Shown here: positions 38,167-48,641 of the stretch, piece by piece | Position numbering within the stretch: position 1 is the stretch's first letter | Layout of the letters: every line of letters starts with the position of its first letter | DNA from: Curtobacterium flaccumfaciens | GTDB lineage: Bacteria > Actinomycetota > Actinomycetes > Actinomycetales > Microbacteriaceae | Direction of reading: 5' to 3' | NCBI GenBank assembly: GCA_029689965.1 | Contig: CP121450.1 | Coordinates: 558,001 to 622,000 of the forward strand | DNA length: 64,000 nucleotides | Program-made: the position numbers and the translations under genes | The notes under the pieces: model-generated | Databases searched by the model: none | What the model was told of the DNA's origin: nothing | What the model saw: only the letters and a program-made list of their open reading frames with translations

Positions 38167-39717
38167 TCACCGTCCAGTGCGAAGCAGGCGGTCGGCGGTG
38201 CGGAGCGACAGCGCCATGATCGTCAGCGCCGGGTTCGCGATCAGGGAGCTCGGGAAGACCGAGTTGTCGACGATCCACATGTTCGGCACGTCCCACGACC
38301 GACCGGCGTCGTCCACGACCGAGTTCCCCGCGTCCGTGCCCATCCGCGCGGTGCCGACGGTGTGCGCCGTGCGGTCGAGGACCCGGACGTCCTTCCCCGG
38401 CGGCCTCGACGATCGCCGTCATGGTGCGGACCGCGTGCTTCGTGATGGCCTCCTCGTTCGACCCGGGCGAGAACGTCACGCGGGCCTTCGGCACACCGTT
38501 CTCGTCCAGTTCGTCGGACAGGACCAGCCGGTTGTCGTCGTACGGCAGGCACTCGGCGTTGATGCCGACGCCGGCCATCCGCGGGTAGTCCTGCAGGGCA
38601 CGGACGAGTTCGGCGCCGCGGAGCCCGCCGCCCCGCACGAGCGAGGTGGCGAGGGTCAGCGGCTGCACGCCGAGGCTCTGGATGAGGTAGCCGCCGGCGA
38701 AGTCCGCGTCGGCCGGCCGGATGAAGTCCTCGGTGATGATCGACGACGGGTACCCGCGGTAGGAGCGCATCGACTCGTCGAAGGTCGCCCACACCTGGGT
38801 TGCTCCGTGCGCGGTGAAGTTCCGGCCGACCTGTCCGCTGCTGTTGGCGAGCCCCGTGTGCAGGAGCAGGCGCGGCGTCTCGATCCCGCCCGCCGCGAGG
38901 ACGAGCGCGCGGCACCGCTGTCGGTGGTCGTCGCCGTCCTGACGGTAGACGACGGCTTCGACCTCGCCGCGGGCGTCGAGCTCGATGCCGTGCACGAACG
39001 CCTCGGCACGGATCTCGGCGCCGAACGCCACCGCGGCCGGCAGGTAGGTGGTGTCCATCGACACCTTCGCCCCGTTCCGGCAGCCCTGGTGGCACGATCC
39101 GCACGCAACGCAGGCCTGTCGCAGCCCGTGGTGGTCCTGGTGCCGGTCCTCGGTGGTCAGGCCGACGGGGGCGTCCGTCGCGGTGATGCCCACGGCCGCA
39201 GCGCCGCGGATCACCATGTCCGACGAGGCGTTCCGTGCCGGTGGTCCCATCCGGTAACGGCGCGCGGGGTCCCACGGGTAGTGCGCGGGTCCGGCGATGC
39301 CGACGTCGTGCTCGACCTGCTCGATCCAGCCGGTGAGTTCGGCGTGGTCGATCGGCCAGTCCTCGCCCTGCCCGGAGTCCCTGCGGAGCCGGATGTCGTG
39401 CTCGTTCGGTCGCGGGGTGAACGCGCCCCAGTGCAGGGTCGATCCGCCGACGCCCGTGCCGCTGTTGTTCGGCCCGAACGCGGTGGGGGCGCTGCCGCCG
39501 CTGATCCGCTCGTCCATCCAGTTGATGTCCCTGGCGCTTCGACCTCGTCCGGGGTGTGGTCGCCCGGCTCGGTGTTCGGACCAGCTTCGAGCGCCACCAC
39601 GCGCAGGCCACGGCGGGCGAGGCTGGCGAGGAGGGGTGCGCCGCCGGCTCCCGTGCCGACGACGACCACGTCGACGACCTCGTCCTCGTTGTGGTGGCGC
39701 TGGTGGTCGAGTCTCAT
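38167..39717 (-). CDS. GMC-family FAD oxidoreductase
   Basis: Glucose-methanol-choline oxidoreductase of about 517 residues. FAD site VVVVGTGAGGAPLLASLARRG and EAGP, GVGGSTLHWGAF, a Cys-rich CVACGSCHQGCRNGAK motif found in the membrane gluconate/sugar dehydrogenase-like branch, and C-terminal GTARMG with active-site NSVFPSSLIANPALTIMAL. Breaks near 39540 (one base missing) and near 38400 (frame changes at EAAG to KDVRVLD: one extra or two missing G). The first base of the gene overlaps the previous stop (ATGA). Natural electron acceptor unknown; a cytochrome subunit is not encoded here. Confidence 0.87.
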
Positions 39718-41064
39718 CGTGCGGCTCCCGTCGGTTCCCATGCTTCGCGTTCGTCGGCCCCGAGCAGCAGGAAGCCCTGCTTGCGGAGCCCGTCGCCGCC
39801 GTTGGCGAACCCGTCGTAGTCGATCGCGGCCATCGTCGCGGGGTGCGCCATCCACTGCTTCGCCAGGTCGACGGCGGCGTCCTCCGCCCACGCCTGCAGC
39901 TGCGCGGAGTCCAGGCCACCCGACACCGGTGTGTACTCGCCCGCGGTGATCGATTCCAGGACACCGGCGAGGTGGTCGTCGCCCTGCGCTGCCGATGCCT
40001 GGAGCGCGTCGAGTCCCGCACGGTAGGCGTCGACGTCGGCGGGCAGGCCGTCCGGACGCCAGCCGTCGCCGAGCCCCTCGGCGAGCTGGTCGTCGACGCG
40101 CAGGGCGAGGTCGATCGGCCGGTCACCTGGCTGCGGCACGACCACCCGGGCGAGGGCACGGAGCGTGTCGAGCTGGGTCCGGGTGAGGGCGCGCGGCTCG
40201 CCGTCCGGGTCGTCGGGGAGCGCGCGGACGGCCAGGATGCCCCGGGTGCGGGCACTGACCCGCGGCGAGGCGATCACGCGGGCGGTGTCGGCGGGGACGA
40301 TCGGCCCGTGGTCGACCCGACGCCGCCAGAAGTCCCGGATGCGGTCGGCGACCTCGTCGGGCTGCTCCCACGGCAGCAGGTGCGCGGCTCCGGGCACGAC
40401 GTCGAACTCGCCGGTGGTCCAGTGCGGCAGGTTCAGCGAGCGCTGGGCGTCCGGTCCGAGGTCGCCGTCCGCGGCGCCGGCGAGCACGAGCGCCGGGACG
40501 GGGTTCGGCGGGAAGACGGTCGACCAGTCCTCGCGGCTGCCGCGCACGAGCCAGTCCGTCCAGGCCTGCGGCACGGCGCGTTGGACGTCCTGCACGGCGA
40601 TGGTGTGCGGCTCGGGCGCCAGCCGCGACGCGGTGTTCGCGTCGACGAACTCCTCGGCCTCGTCCGGACCGATCTCGCCGTCGGCGGCCCAGTCCAGCAT
40701 GCGCTGCCGGCGTTCCTCGTCCATCGGTTCCGGCGAGAGTGGCGACGCGGCCATCAGCACCACGGCGCGCAAGCCGAACAGGCCGTTGGTGCCGTCGACG
40801 GTGCGGGAGGCCACGACCGAGGCGATCTTGCCGCCCATCGAATGCCCGACGAGCGCCCAGTCGGTGGCACCGCTCCGACCGATCGCCCGCTCGACGAGCA
40901 CGACCATCTCCTCGACGGTGGTGCCGGTCGCGGCGGTGCTCGTGCCGAACCCGGGCAGGTCGATCCCGACGAGGTCGAGGATCCAGGAGAGGCGGGTGCG
41001 CAGCTCCGCGAACTCCTCGGAGCCTCGAGCCCAGGGCGTGCAGGCAGAACACGGTGGTGGGCAT
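39714..41064 (-). CDS. Alpha/beta-hydrolase fused to a gluconate 2-dehydrogenase subunit 3-like domain
   Basis: One polypeptide of about 450 residues. N-terminal hydrolase (residues about 1-265): VGIDLPGFG, nucleophile elbow VGHSMGGK with its Ser, late His in GAAHLLPW. After a basic linker, a C-terminal domain (about 300-450) begins LTRTQLDTLRALARVVVPQP and includes AEDAAVDLAKQWMAHPATMAAI DYDGFAN-type sequence, similar to the small subunit of GMC dehydrogenases. No stop or start separates the two halves. A frame change near 41027 affects only the first dozen residues. Overlaps the GMC gene by 4 bp, its likely partner. Confidence 0.78.
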
Positions 41065-41191
41065 GCTCCGTTCCTACGGTGCCGCACGGCGGCACTCCCA
41101 GCGGGGTGTACCCCGCGGCTCGATGTTTCGGGCGTGCGACGATCTCCTGCGAGTCAGGACGCCGGCCGGTCCCGGCGAATAGGTTCCAGGC

Positions 41192-43740
41192 ATGAGTGCA
41201 GAGCTGACGCTGGGCGCCGAGGAAGAAGCTGCACCTCATCGACCTCGGGTCCGGCCGACTCTCCGCGAAGGCCCCGCGCCTGCTCCCGAAGCTTCCCGCC
41301 GATCGTTTCGGCGCGGAACTCCAGCGGACGACCATCGAGACGAACACCCCGGTGGTGCGGACGCTCGACGACCTCAGGCGCGTGATCATCGACCTGCGCA
41401 CCGAGCTCAGTGCGGCGATCGCCCCGGCGGGCGTCACGATCGCGGCGGCTGGCACCGCACCGAGGTCCGAGTACGCCGACTTCGAACTGACCTCCGGCGG
41501 TCGGTACGGCCGCATGCAGGAGCAGTACCGGATGCTCGTCGACGAGCAGCTCGATCTGCGGCCTGCAGGTGCACGTCGGGGTGAGCGACCGCGACCTGGC
41601 GGTGCAGATCGCCCAGCGGGTGGCCCCGGTGCTGCCGGTGCTGCTGGCGCTCAGTGCATCGAGCCCGTTCTGGAACGGGCAGGACACCGGCTACTCCTCG
41701 TTCCGCAGCATCATCTGGCAGCGGTGGCCGTCCGCGGCAGCTTCGGCCGGGTGTCGAGCGCCGCCGAGTACGACGCGATGCTCGAGGACCTCATCGCCTC
41801 GGGCGTCATCGCGGACAAGAAGATGGCCTACTTCGACGTCCGTCCCTCGTCGCACGCCCCGACGCTCGAGCTCCGGGTCTGCGATGCGACCCCGATCGTC
41901 GACGACGCCGTGCTCATCGCCGGGTTGTTCCGTGCAGCCGTGCGGAAGGCCGAGAAGGCGGTCGAGTCGGGCGCCGAGTGGCAACCGCGGAGCGAGCCGC
42001 TGCACCGCGCGGCGATGTGGCAGGCGGCACGCAGCGGCCTCACCGGTGAGCTGCTGGCACTCGGCCGGCACCCGGAGCGCCTGCCGGCCGAGATCGCGAT
42101 CCGCCAGCTGCTGGACCGCCTGCGCCCCGAGCTCGAGGAGCTCGGGGACTGGGGGACCGTGGCCGACCTGCTCGAGGACACGCTCGCCCGCGGCAACTCC
42201 ACCGACCGGCAGCGCACCGCGTACGCCGAGCGCGGTGACCTCGACGACGTGGTGGCGCTCGTCGTGGAGGACACCGCCGGCACACCGTCGGGACGCGACG
42301 ACCACCCCGCGGTGACCCTCCCGTCGTACCGGGTGCGTGCGGGCGACGAGGCGGTCGGACCCGGTGCTCGCCCCGTCCGGCGTTCCGTGAGCTCGCGGCG
42401 TTCTTCCGCGGCTGGGACGCCGAGACGACGATCGATCGCTGCGCCGCCCGCGACGCCTGGACCCGCGAGCACGAGGTCGGGTTCGTGGTGGACGGCGGTG
42501 TCCAGGCCTTCGGGTGTGACCTCGTGCCGCGGACCATCAGCGCCTACGAGTGGAGTCAGCTCGCAGCCGGGCTCGGACAGCGTGCCCGGGCCATCGAGCT
42601 GTTCCTGCGCGACGCGTACGGCGAGCGGCGGATCGTGGCCGACGGGGCGATGGACGAGCACCAGTTCGTCGGCGCGAACGGTTGGGACCCGGACGCAGCA
42701 CGCCTCCCCGCCTCGGCCGTCCGTGCGCCGGTGATGGGCTTCGACCTGGTCCGGAACGAGTTCGGCGGGTGGCGGGTCCTCGAGGACAACGTCCGCTCGC
42801 CGTCGGGGGTCGCGTACGGCATCGCGCTCCGCGAGCTCATGGACGACGTGGTGCCGGACGCTCCCGCCCCGCGGACCTGCGTGACCCGGCGGGCGTCCCC
42901 ACGCGCCTCCAGGACACGCTACGGACCAACGCGACCGCCGTGACCGGCAATCCGGACCCGGTGATCGCGCTGATCAGCGACGGCCCCGCCGCCGGGGCGT
43001 GGTTCGAGCACCGCAGGCTGGCCGACGGGGCCGGGCTGCGCCTCCTGGCCGGCTCCGACCTGGACGTCCACGACGGCCACGTCGTCGTCGCGGCGACCGG
43101 TGAGGTGCTCGACGCGCTGTACCTGCGGATCGACCGCGACGCGAGTGCCATGACCGCCGACCACGCACCGGACCTCGGCGCCCGCATCCTCGACGTCGCC
43201 GCGGCGGGACGCGTCCACCTGGCCAACGCCCCGGGCAACGCGCTCGTCGACGACAAGGCGATGTACGTCAACGTGCCGGACCTCATCTGGTACTACCTCG
43301 ACGAGAAGCCGCTCCTCGAGTCGGTGCCCACGTACCGCACCAGCATCGAGGGCGAACGGCTCTCCGTGCTCGACCGCGTGGGTGAACTCGTGACGAAACC
43401 CGTCGACGGCGAGGGCGGCCGCGACGTCCTGATCGGACCGAGCGCGAGCGCTCCCGAGGTCGCCGAGCGCCGACGCGAGATCGCCGCGAACCCCGAGGGG
43501 TGGGTCGGCCAGGAGGTCGTGCAGCTGTCCTCGCACCCGACGATCGGGCCGGCGGGCCTCGACCCCCGGCACGTGGACCTCCGGGCCTTCGTCTACGTCA
43601 CGGGGACCGGTCCGGACGACACCCACCTCGCCGACGTCGCCCTCACCCGGGTGGCGCCGGAGGGCAGCATGGTCGTGAACTCCTCGCGGGGTGGCGGCGC
43701 GAAGGACACCTGGATCATCGGAACGACAGGGGACAGCTGA
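41192..43740 (+). CDS. YbdK-like carboxylate-amine ligase (GCS2) fused to circularly permuted ATP-grasp domain
   Basis: Predicted 850-residue peptide-bond-forming enzyme. N-terminal GCS2/YbdK domain (about 1-370): [17 protein letters not shown] [30 protein letters not shown]-terminal CP-ATP-grasp domain (about 390-850): [71 protein letters not shown]. Five breaks: an AGCTC-type insertion near 41225, an extra G near 41556, and missing bases near 41738, 42383 and 42865; frame arithmetic closes at the stop. No stop separates the domains in the repaired frame. The next gene starts on its stop (TGATG). Likely joins glutamate or glutamine to another amino acid. Confidence 0.78.
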
Positions 43741-45537
43741 TGTGCGGACTCGCGGGTGAGATCCGGTTCGACGGCACCGCGCCGGACGTGGGGGCTGTGG
43801 CCCGGATGACCGGGTGTCTGCGACACCGCGGCCCCGACGGCGACGGACTGTGGGCACGCGGACCGGTGGCGCTCGGGCACCGCCGGCTGTCGATCGTCGA
43901 CCTGTCCACGGCCGGGCGCAGCCGATGGTGGTCCCGCGGCTCGGACTCACGATCGCCTACAACGGCATGGTCTACAACTACCGGCAGCTCCGCGACGAGC
44001 TGCACGGCGAGGGGCACACGTTCGACTCGACCTCGGACACCGAGGTCATCGTCGCCGCGTACGCCGAGTGGGGCACCGCGTTCGTCGACCACCTGATCGG
44101 GATGTTCGCGATCGCGATCTGGGAGCACGCGAGCGGTCGACTCGTGCTCGCCCGCGACCGGCTCGGCATCAAGCCGCTGTACGTCGCCGAGGTCACGGGC
44201 GGGATGCGCTTCGCGAGCTCCCTGCCGGCGATCCTCGCCGGCAACGGGGGCCCCGGGGCAGCGTCGACACGTCCATCGACCCGGTCGCCTTCGCGTCGTA
44301 CATGACCTTCCACTCCATCGTGCCGGCGCCGCGGACGATCCTGTCCGGCGTCGGCAAGCTGCCACCCGCCACCGTCCGGGTGATCGAACCGTCCGGCACG
44401 TTCCGCGACACCACCTACTGGGAGCCCCGCTTCGAGCGCGACCCGGACAAGGCCCACTGGAGCGAGCAGCACTGGCAGGAGGGCTTCACCGAGCAGCTCC
44501 GCACTGCCGTCCAGCGCCGCATGGTGGCCGACGTGCCGGTCGGCGTGCTGCTCTCCGGCGGGATCGACTCGTCCCTCGTCGTGGCGTTGCTCGCCGAGGC
44601 CGGGCAGCAGGACCTCGCCACGTTCAGCATCGGCTTCGAGTCGGCGGGCGGGGAGTCCGGCGACGAGTTCGAGTACTCCGACGAGGTCGCGCGCCACTTC
44701 GGCACCGACCACCACCGCATCCGGATCCCGTCGTCGCGCCTGCTCGACGGCATCGACGGCGCGATCCAGGCGATGAGCGAGCCGATGGTCAGCCACGACT
44801 GCGTCGCGTTCTACCTGCTCTCCCAGGAGGTCTCGCAGCACGTCAAGGTCGTGCAGTCCGGCCAGGGTGCCGACGAGGTGCTCGGCGGGTACAGCTGGTA
44901 CCCGCCGCTCGCGTCCGTCCCGCGGGACCAGGCCGCCGAGGTCTACCGTTCGGTGTTCATGGACCGCCGCTGGCCGGCGCTCCAGCCGCTGCTCGGGGAG
45001 CGCTGGCGGAGCGACGACGACACCCCGTCGGCGTTCGTCGATGCCTCGTTCGCGGTCCCGGGAGCGGAGACCAGCGTCGACGCCGCGCTCCGCAGCGACA
45101 CGATGACGATGCTCGTCGACGACCCGGTGAAGCGCGTCGACAACATGACGATGGCGTGGGGGCTCGAGGCGCGCGTGCCGTTCCTCGACCACGAGTTCGT
45201 CGAGTTCGCCGGAGCGATCCCGCCCGAGCTCAAGCTCGCGGACGGCGGCAAGGGCGTCATGAAGCGTGCGGCCCGCGGCATCGTGCCCGACGCCGTCATC
45301 GACCGGACGAAGGGGTACTTCCCGGTGCCGGCGATCCGCCAGCTGGAGGGCCCCTACCTGGAGCGCGTCCGGCAGGCGCTGCACGCCCCGGAGGCGCGGG
45401 AACGCGGGCTGTTCGACCCGGGTACCGTCGAGCGGATGCTCCAGGACCCGAACAGCACGCGGACCGAGATCGGCGCCAACGCGCTCTGGCAGCTCGGCCT
45501 GATCGAGATGTGGCTGCAGCACCAGGGGGTGCGGTGA
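43740..45537 (+). CDS. Asparagine synthase-type glutamine amidotransferase (N-acetylglutaminylglutamine amidotransferase-like)
   Basis: Ntn glutaminase domain with N-terminal Cys ([10 protein letters not shown]), RHRGPDGDG, HRRLSIVDL, YNGMVYNY, then the synthetase domain with PP-loop LLSGGIDSSLVVAL and SGQGADEVLGGY. About 600 residues. It transfers ammonia to an activated carboxylate. The GMVYNY and SEPMVSHD wording is that of the subgroup linked to NAGGN osmolyte synthesis (TIGR03104, from memory) rather than housekeeping AsnB. One base missing near 43918 and one C near 44258. Coupled to both neighbours by TGATG and GTGA overlaps. Confidence 0.85.
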
Positions 45538-47521
45538 GCGGGCCCACGGTGCGGCCTGGAGGCACGGATCGCGTCGCGTCGTCGGCCCGCGTCGAGCAGG
45601 CGGTCGACCTGGGCGAGCGCCTCGTCGCGGCCTGGGGATCGTGGGGGCCCACCATGACGCGGAACGCGCGCCGGGTGGCCTTCGTCAGCGACCGGCACGG
45701 CAGCCCCGAGGTCTTCGTGCAGGACGTCGTCGTCGACGGTGCTCCGTCCGAACCCGTCCGGATCCGGCTGTCCGACGACCCGGTGATCCGGGTCACGTGG
45801 TCCTCCGACGGGGAGTGGCTGGCCGTGGCGATCGCGACCGACGGCGGCGTGAAGCAGCAGGTGTGGGTGGTGCGCCCGGACGGCAGCGACGCCGCGCAGA
45901 TCGCCGGCTCGCGGTACCAGCACGCCGAACTCGGGCCGTGGAGCCGCAGTGGGCACCGGGTCGTGATCACCCTGCCCTCCACCGAACCGGAGCAGCCGGC
46001 CCGTTCGTACCTCGTCGACCCCGTCTCCGGTGACCGCGACGACCTCGCCGTCGGGGAACTCATCCACATCCTCGACCTCTCCGTCGAGGAACGCCTCGTC
46101 GTGCTCCGGGACGGTCAGCGCGGCCACGAGTTCGTCGTCGTGGTCGACCGACTGACCGACGAGAGCCAGGCGCTCCTGACGGACCCGCCGGACGGGTCGG
46201 CGGAGATCGCGTTCCTCCGCCCATCGCCCGCGAGCGAGACCAGTCCGCTCGTCGCCTACGTCGCGACCGAGGCAGGCCTGCCGCGCCGGCAGCTCGTCGC
46301 GCAGCCCGTCGGACCGCACGGGTGGCGCGGGCAGCCCCGACGGATCATCGAGCGCGCCGACGCGGAGCTCGAGTACCTCGACGCCGACGACGCCGGGCGG
46401 ACCCTCCTGCTCGTCTGGAACGTCGACGGCCGCAGCGAACTCGACCTCATCAACACGCACGACGCCTCGCGCACCCCGGTGCCCGACCTGCCCGGGTACG
46501 TCGTCACCGACCCGGTCCTCAGCCGCGACGGGCGGAGCGTCATCCTCACCGTCGAGGGCCCAACCCGCCCACGCGAACTCTGGCGACTCGACACGAACGG
46601 GCTCACCTGGAGCCGGGTCACGGACGTGCCGGTGCTGCCGGAGGCGACCCTCGTCGAGCCGACCCTCGAGCGGTTCGCCGCACGAGACGGACTGGAGCTC
46701 ACCGGCTGGCTGTACCGGGCCGTGGAGCCGACCGCGTCGTCGACCGGCGGCGACCCCGATGCCGGTGCCGTGCCTCTCCCCACGGGCTCGGCCGCCACGC
46801 CGCTTCGCGACGCGTCGGTACCGGCCCGCGTGGGCCCAGGCCGCGCAGCGATGCTGCACCTGCACGGCGGACCGGAGTCGCAGGAGCGACCCACCTTCTC
46901 CCGCAGCACCAGGCGCTCGCCGCCGCGGGGGTCACGGTGTTCGCACCGAACATCCGCGGATCCAGCGGGTACGGGCGGGACTTCGTGCACGCCGACGACC
47001 TCGCGCTGCGCTGGAACGCGCTTGCCGACGTCGTGGACTGCGCACGGTTCCTGGTGTCGAACGGGTACGCGGACCGCTCCCGGGTCGCCGTCGAGGGCCG
47101 CTCGTACGGCGGGTACGCCACCCTCGCGTCGTTGGCGTTCACCCCGGACGTGTTCGCGGCGGGGGTCGCGGTGTGCGGGATGAGCGACTTCGCGACGTTC
47201 TACCGGGACACCGAGCCGTGGATCGCGTCGGCAGCGGCCACGAAGTACGGGCACCCCGTGGACGACGCCGCTCTGCTCGACTCGCTCTCGCCGATGCGGG
47301 CGATCGACGACGTCACCGCGCCGCTGCTCGTCGTGCACGGCGAACTCGACACGAACGTGCCGATCGGTGAGGCGCACCAGGTCGTCGCAGCGCTGCGGGG
47401 GCGGTCGCACGACGTGGAGTACCTCGAGCTCGCGGGCGAGGGGCACGAGTACCGGCGGGCGTCCTCGCGCGCGGAGCTCGTCGGCCGGATGGTGCGGTTC
47501 CTGGCGTCCCGGCTGCGGTAG
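45534..47521 (+). CDS. S9-family serine peptidase (prolyl oligopeptidase-like)
   Basis: About 663 residues: N-terminal beta-propeller of WD/PD40-like blades (SDDPVIRVTWSSDGEWLAVA), C-terminal alpha/beta hydrolase with Ser in VEGRSYGGYAT, Asp in VHGELDTNVP and His in AGEGHEYRR. LHLHGGPESQERPTF forms the oxyanion region. A C is missing near 46905, where TFSPQHQALAAAGVTVFAP continues in another frame. No signal peptide, so cytoplasmic. It overlaps the amidotransferase gene by 4 bp. A peptidase also accompanies NAGGN genes elsewhere and could remove or recycle the dipeptide product. Confidence 0.87.
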
Positions 47522-47523
47522 GG

Positions 47524-47690
47524 CGGGCGGGCGCTGCGCCGCGCCGCGCCGCGCCGCGCTCCGCAGTGTGCGAGGTTCCGCGCAGCGTGCGGGGTGGATC
47601 GCCTCGCACCGTGTTCCGAACCTCGCACGGTGATGGAGCGCACGTCGCACGGTGCGAGGTGCGGGCGCCGCGTCACGTGGTGCAACGATG
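47524..47690. repeat. GC-rich intergenic repeat with inverted GTGCGAGGTTC motifs
   Basis: The 205-bp gap starts with an imperfect CGCCG repeat (about 47535-47561). It then has GTGCGAGGTTCCG at about 47567 and its inverse form CGAACCTCGCAC at about 47618, plus two further copies of the GTGCGAG/CTCGCAC core (about 47595 and 47658). It resembles an extragenic palindromic repeat cluster. No gene seen in it. Confidence 0.55.
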
Positions 47691-47726
47691 CGCCGCGGGG
47701 CCCTCGCGGAGTCGCAGGATGGACGC

Positions 47727-48637
47727 ATGACGACCGATGCCCCGACGACCGACCTGACACGGCCCGGAGAGGTCCTCCTGACCACTGCCGCGGACGTCGG
47801 CGACGTCGTGGACCGGGCGCGCAACCGCTACGCCGCCGCGGTGGTCGCCGACACCGCCGGGTGGGCGGACGGCGACCGGCGCCGACTCGAGGACCTCGGG
47901 TTCCGCGGGCGACGCGCGCGGCGAGGCCGTCCGGATCCTCGACCTCACCATCGCGGACGACGGCACCCCGACCCGTCTCCTCGACAACCCAGCGCTGGCC
48001 TCGCTCAACGGCGCGCACGCCCGGTTCGCCGAACGCCGCGGGGAGATCGCGCGGTACCTGCCCGACGTGTCGGTGTGGACCGGGATCCCGGAACGGCCCA
48101 CCGCGCAGGACTGGGAGGACGTCCGTCTGCTGCTCGGATCCGGTGCGGTGTTCGGCGTCGGTGCATCGGCGGAGGTCCCCGAGGGGTGGCCCGCGGTCGA
48201 GAGCGCCGGCGGCGTGCAGCTCACCGGCGAGCACATCGAGGGCGCTCCGGACCCCGAGGTCGTCGAACTCACGCCCGACGACGTCCCGAGATCCTCGGGC
48301 TCATCGCCCGCACCAAGCCCGGGCCGTTCCTGCCCCGCACGATCGAGCTCGGGCGCTACGTCGGCATCCGGCGCGAGGGACGCCTGATCGCCATGGCCGG
48401 GGAGCGCCTGCACCCGCCGGGGTGGACCGAGATCAGCGCCGTGTGCACGGACGCCGAGTTCCGCGGACGGGGCTCGGTCGGCGCCTGGTGCTCGACGTCG
48501 CGTACGGCATCCGGCAGCGGGGCGAGACGCCGCTCATGCACGCCGCCGCCGGGAACACCGGGGCGATCGGGCTGTACCAGCACCTTGGGTTCCGGCTGCG
48601 GGACCGCGGGGCACCGCGGTTCGTGCAGGTGCCCTGA
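47727..48637 (+). CDS. GNAT-family N-acetyltransferase
   Basis: About 304 residues. The C-terminal half is an FR47-like GNAT fold: ISAVCTDAEFRGRGLGRRLV is the acetyl-CoA pyrophosphate loop (Q/RxxGxG/A), followed by MHAAAGNTGAIGLYQHLGFR. The N-terminal half is a DUF-like extension. Three G/C bases are missing (near 47905, 48287 and 48470), which together restore the starting frame. It follows the ligase-amidotransferase-peptidase genes on the same strand but after a 205-bp repeat-filled gap, so co-operation with them (N-acetylation of a dipeptide) is possible but not shown. Confidence 0.82.
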
Positions 48638-48641
48638 GCGC

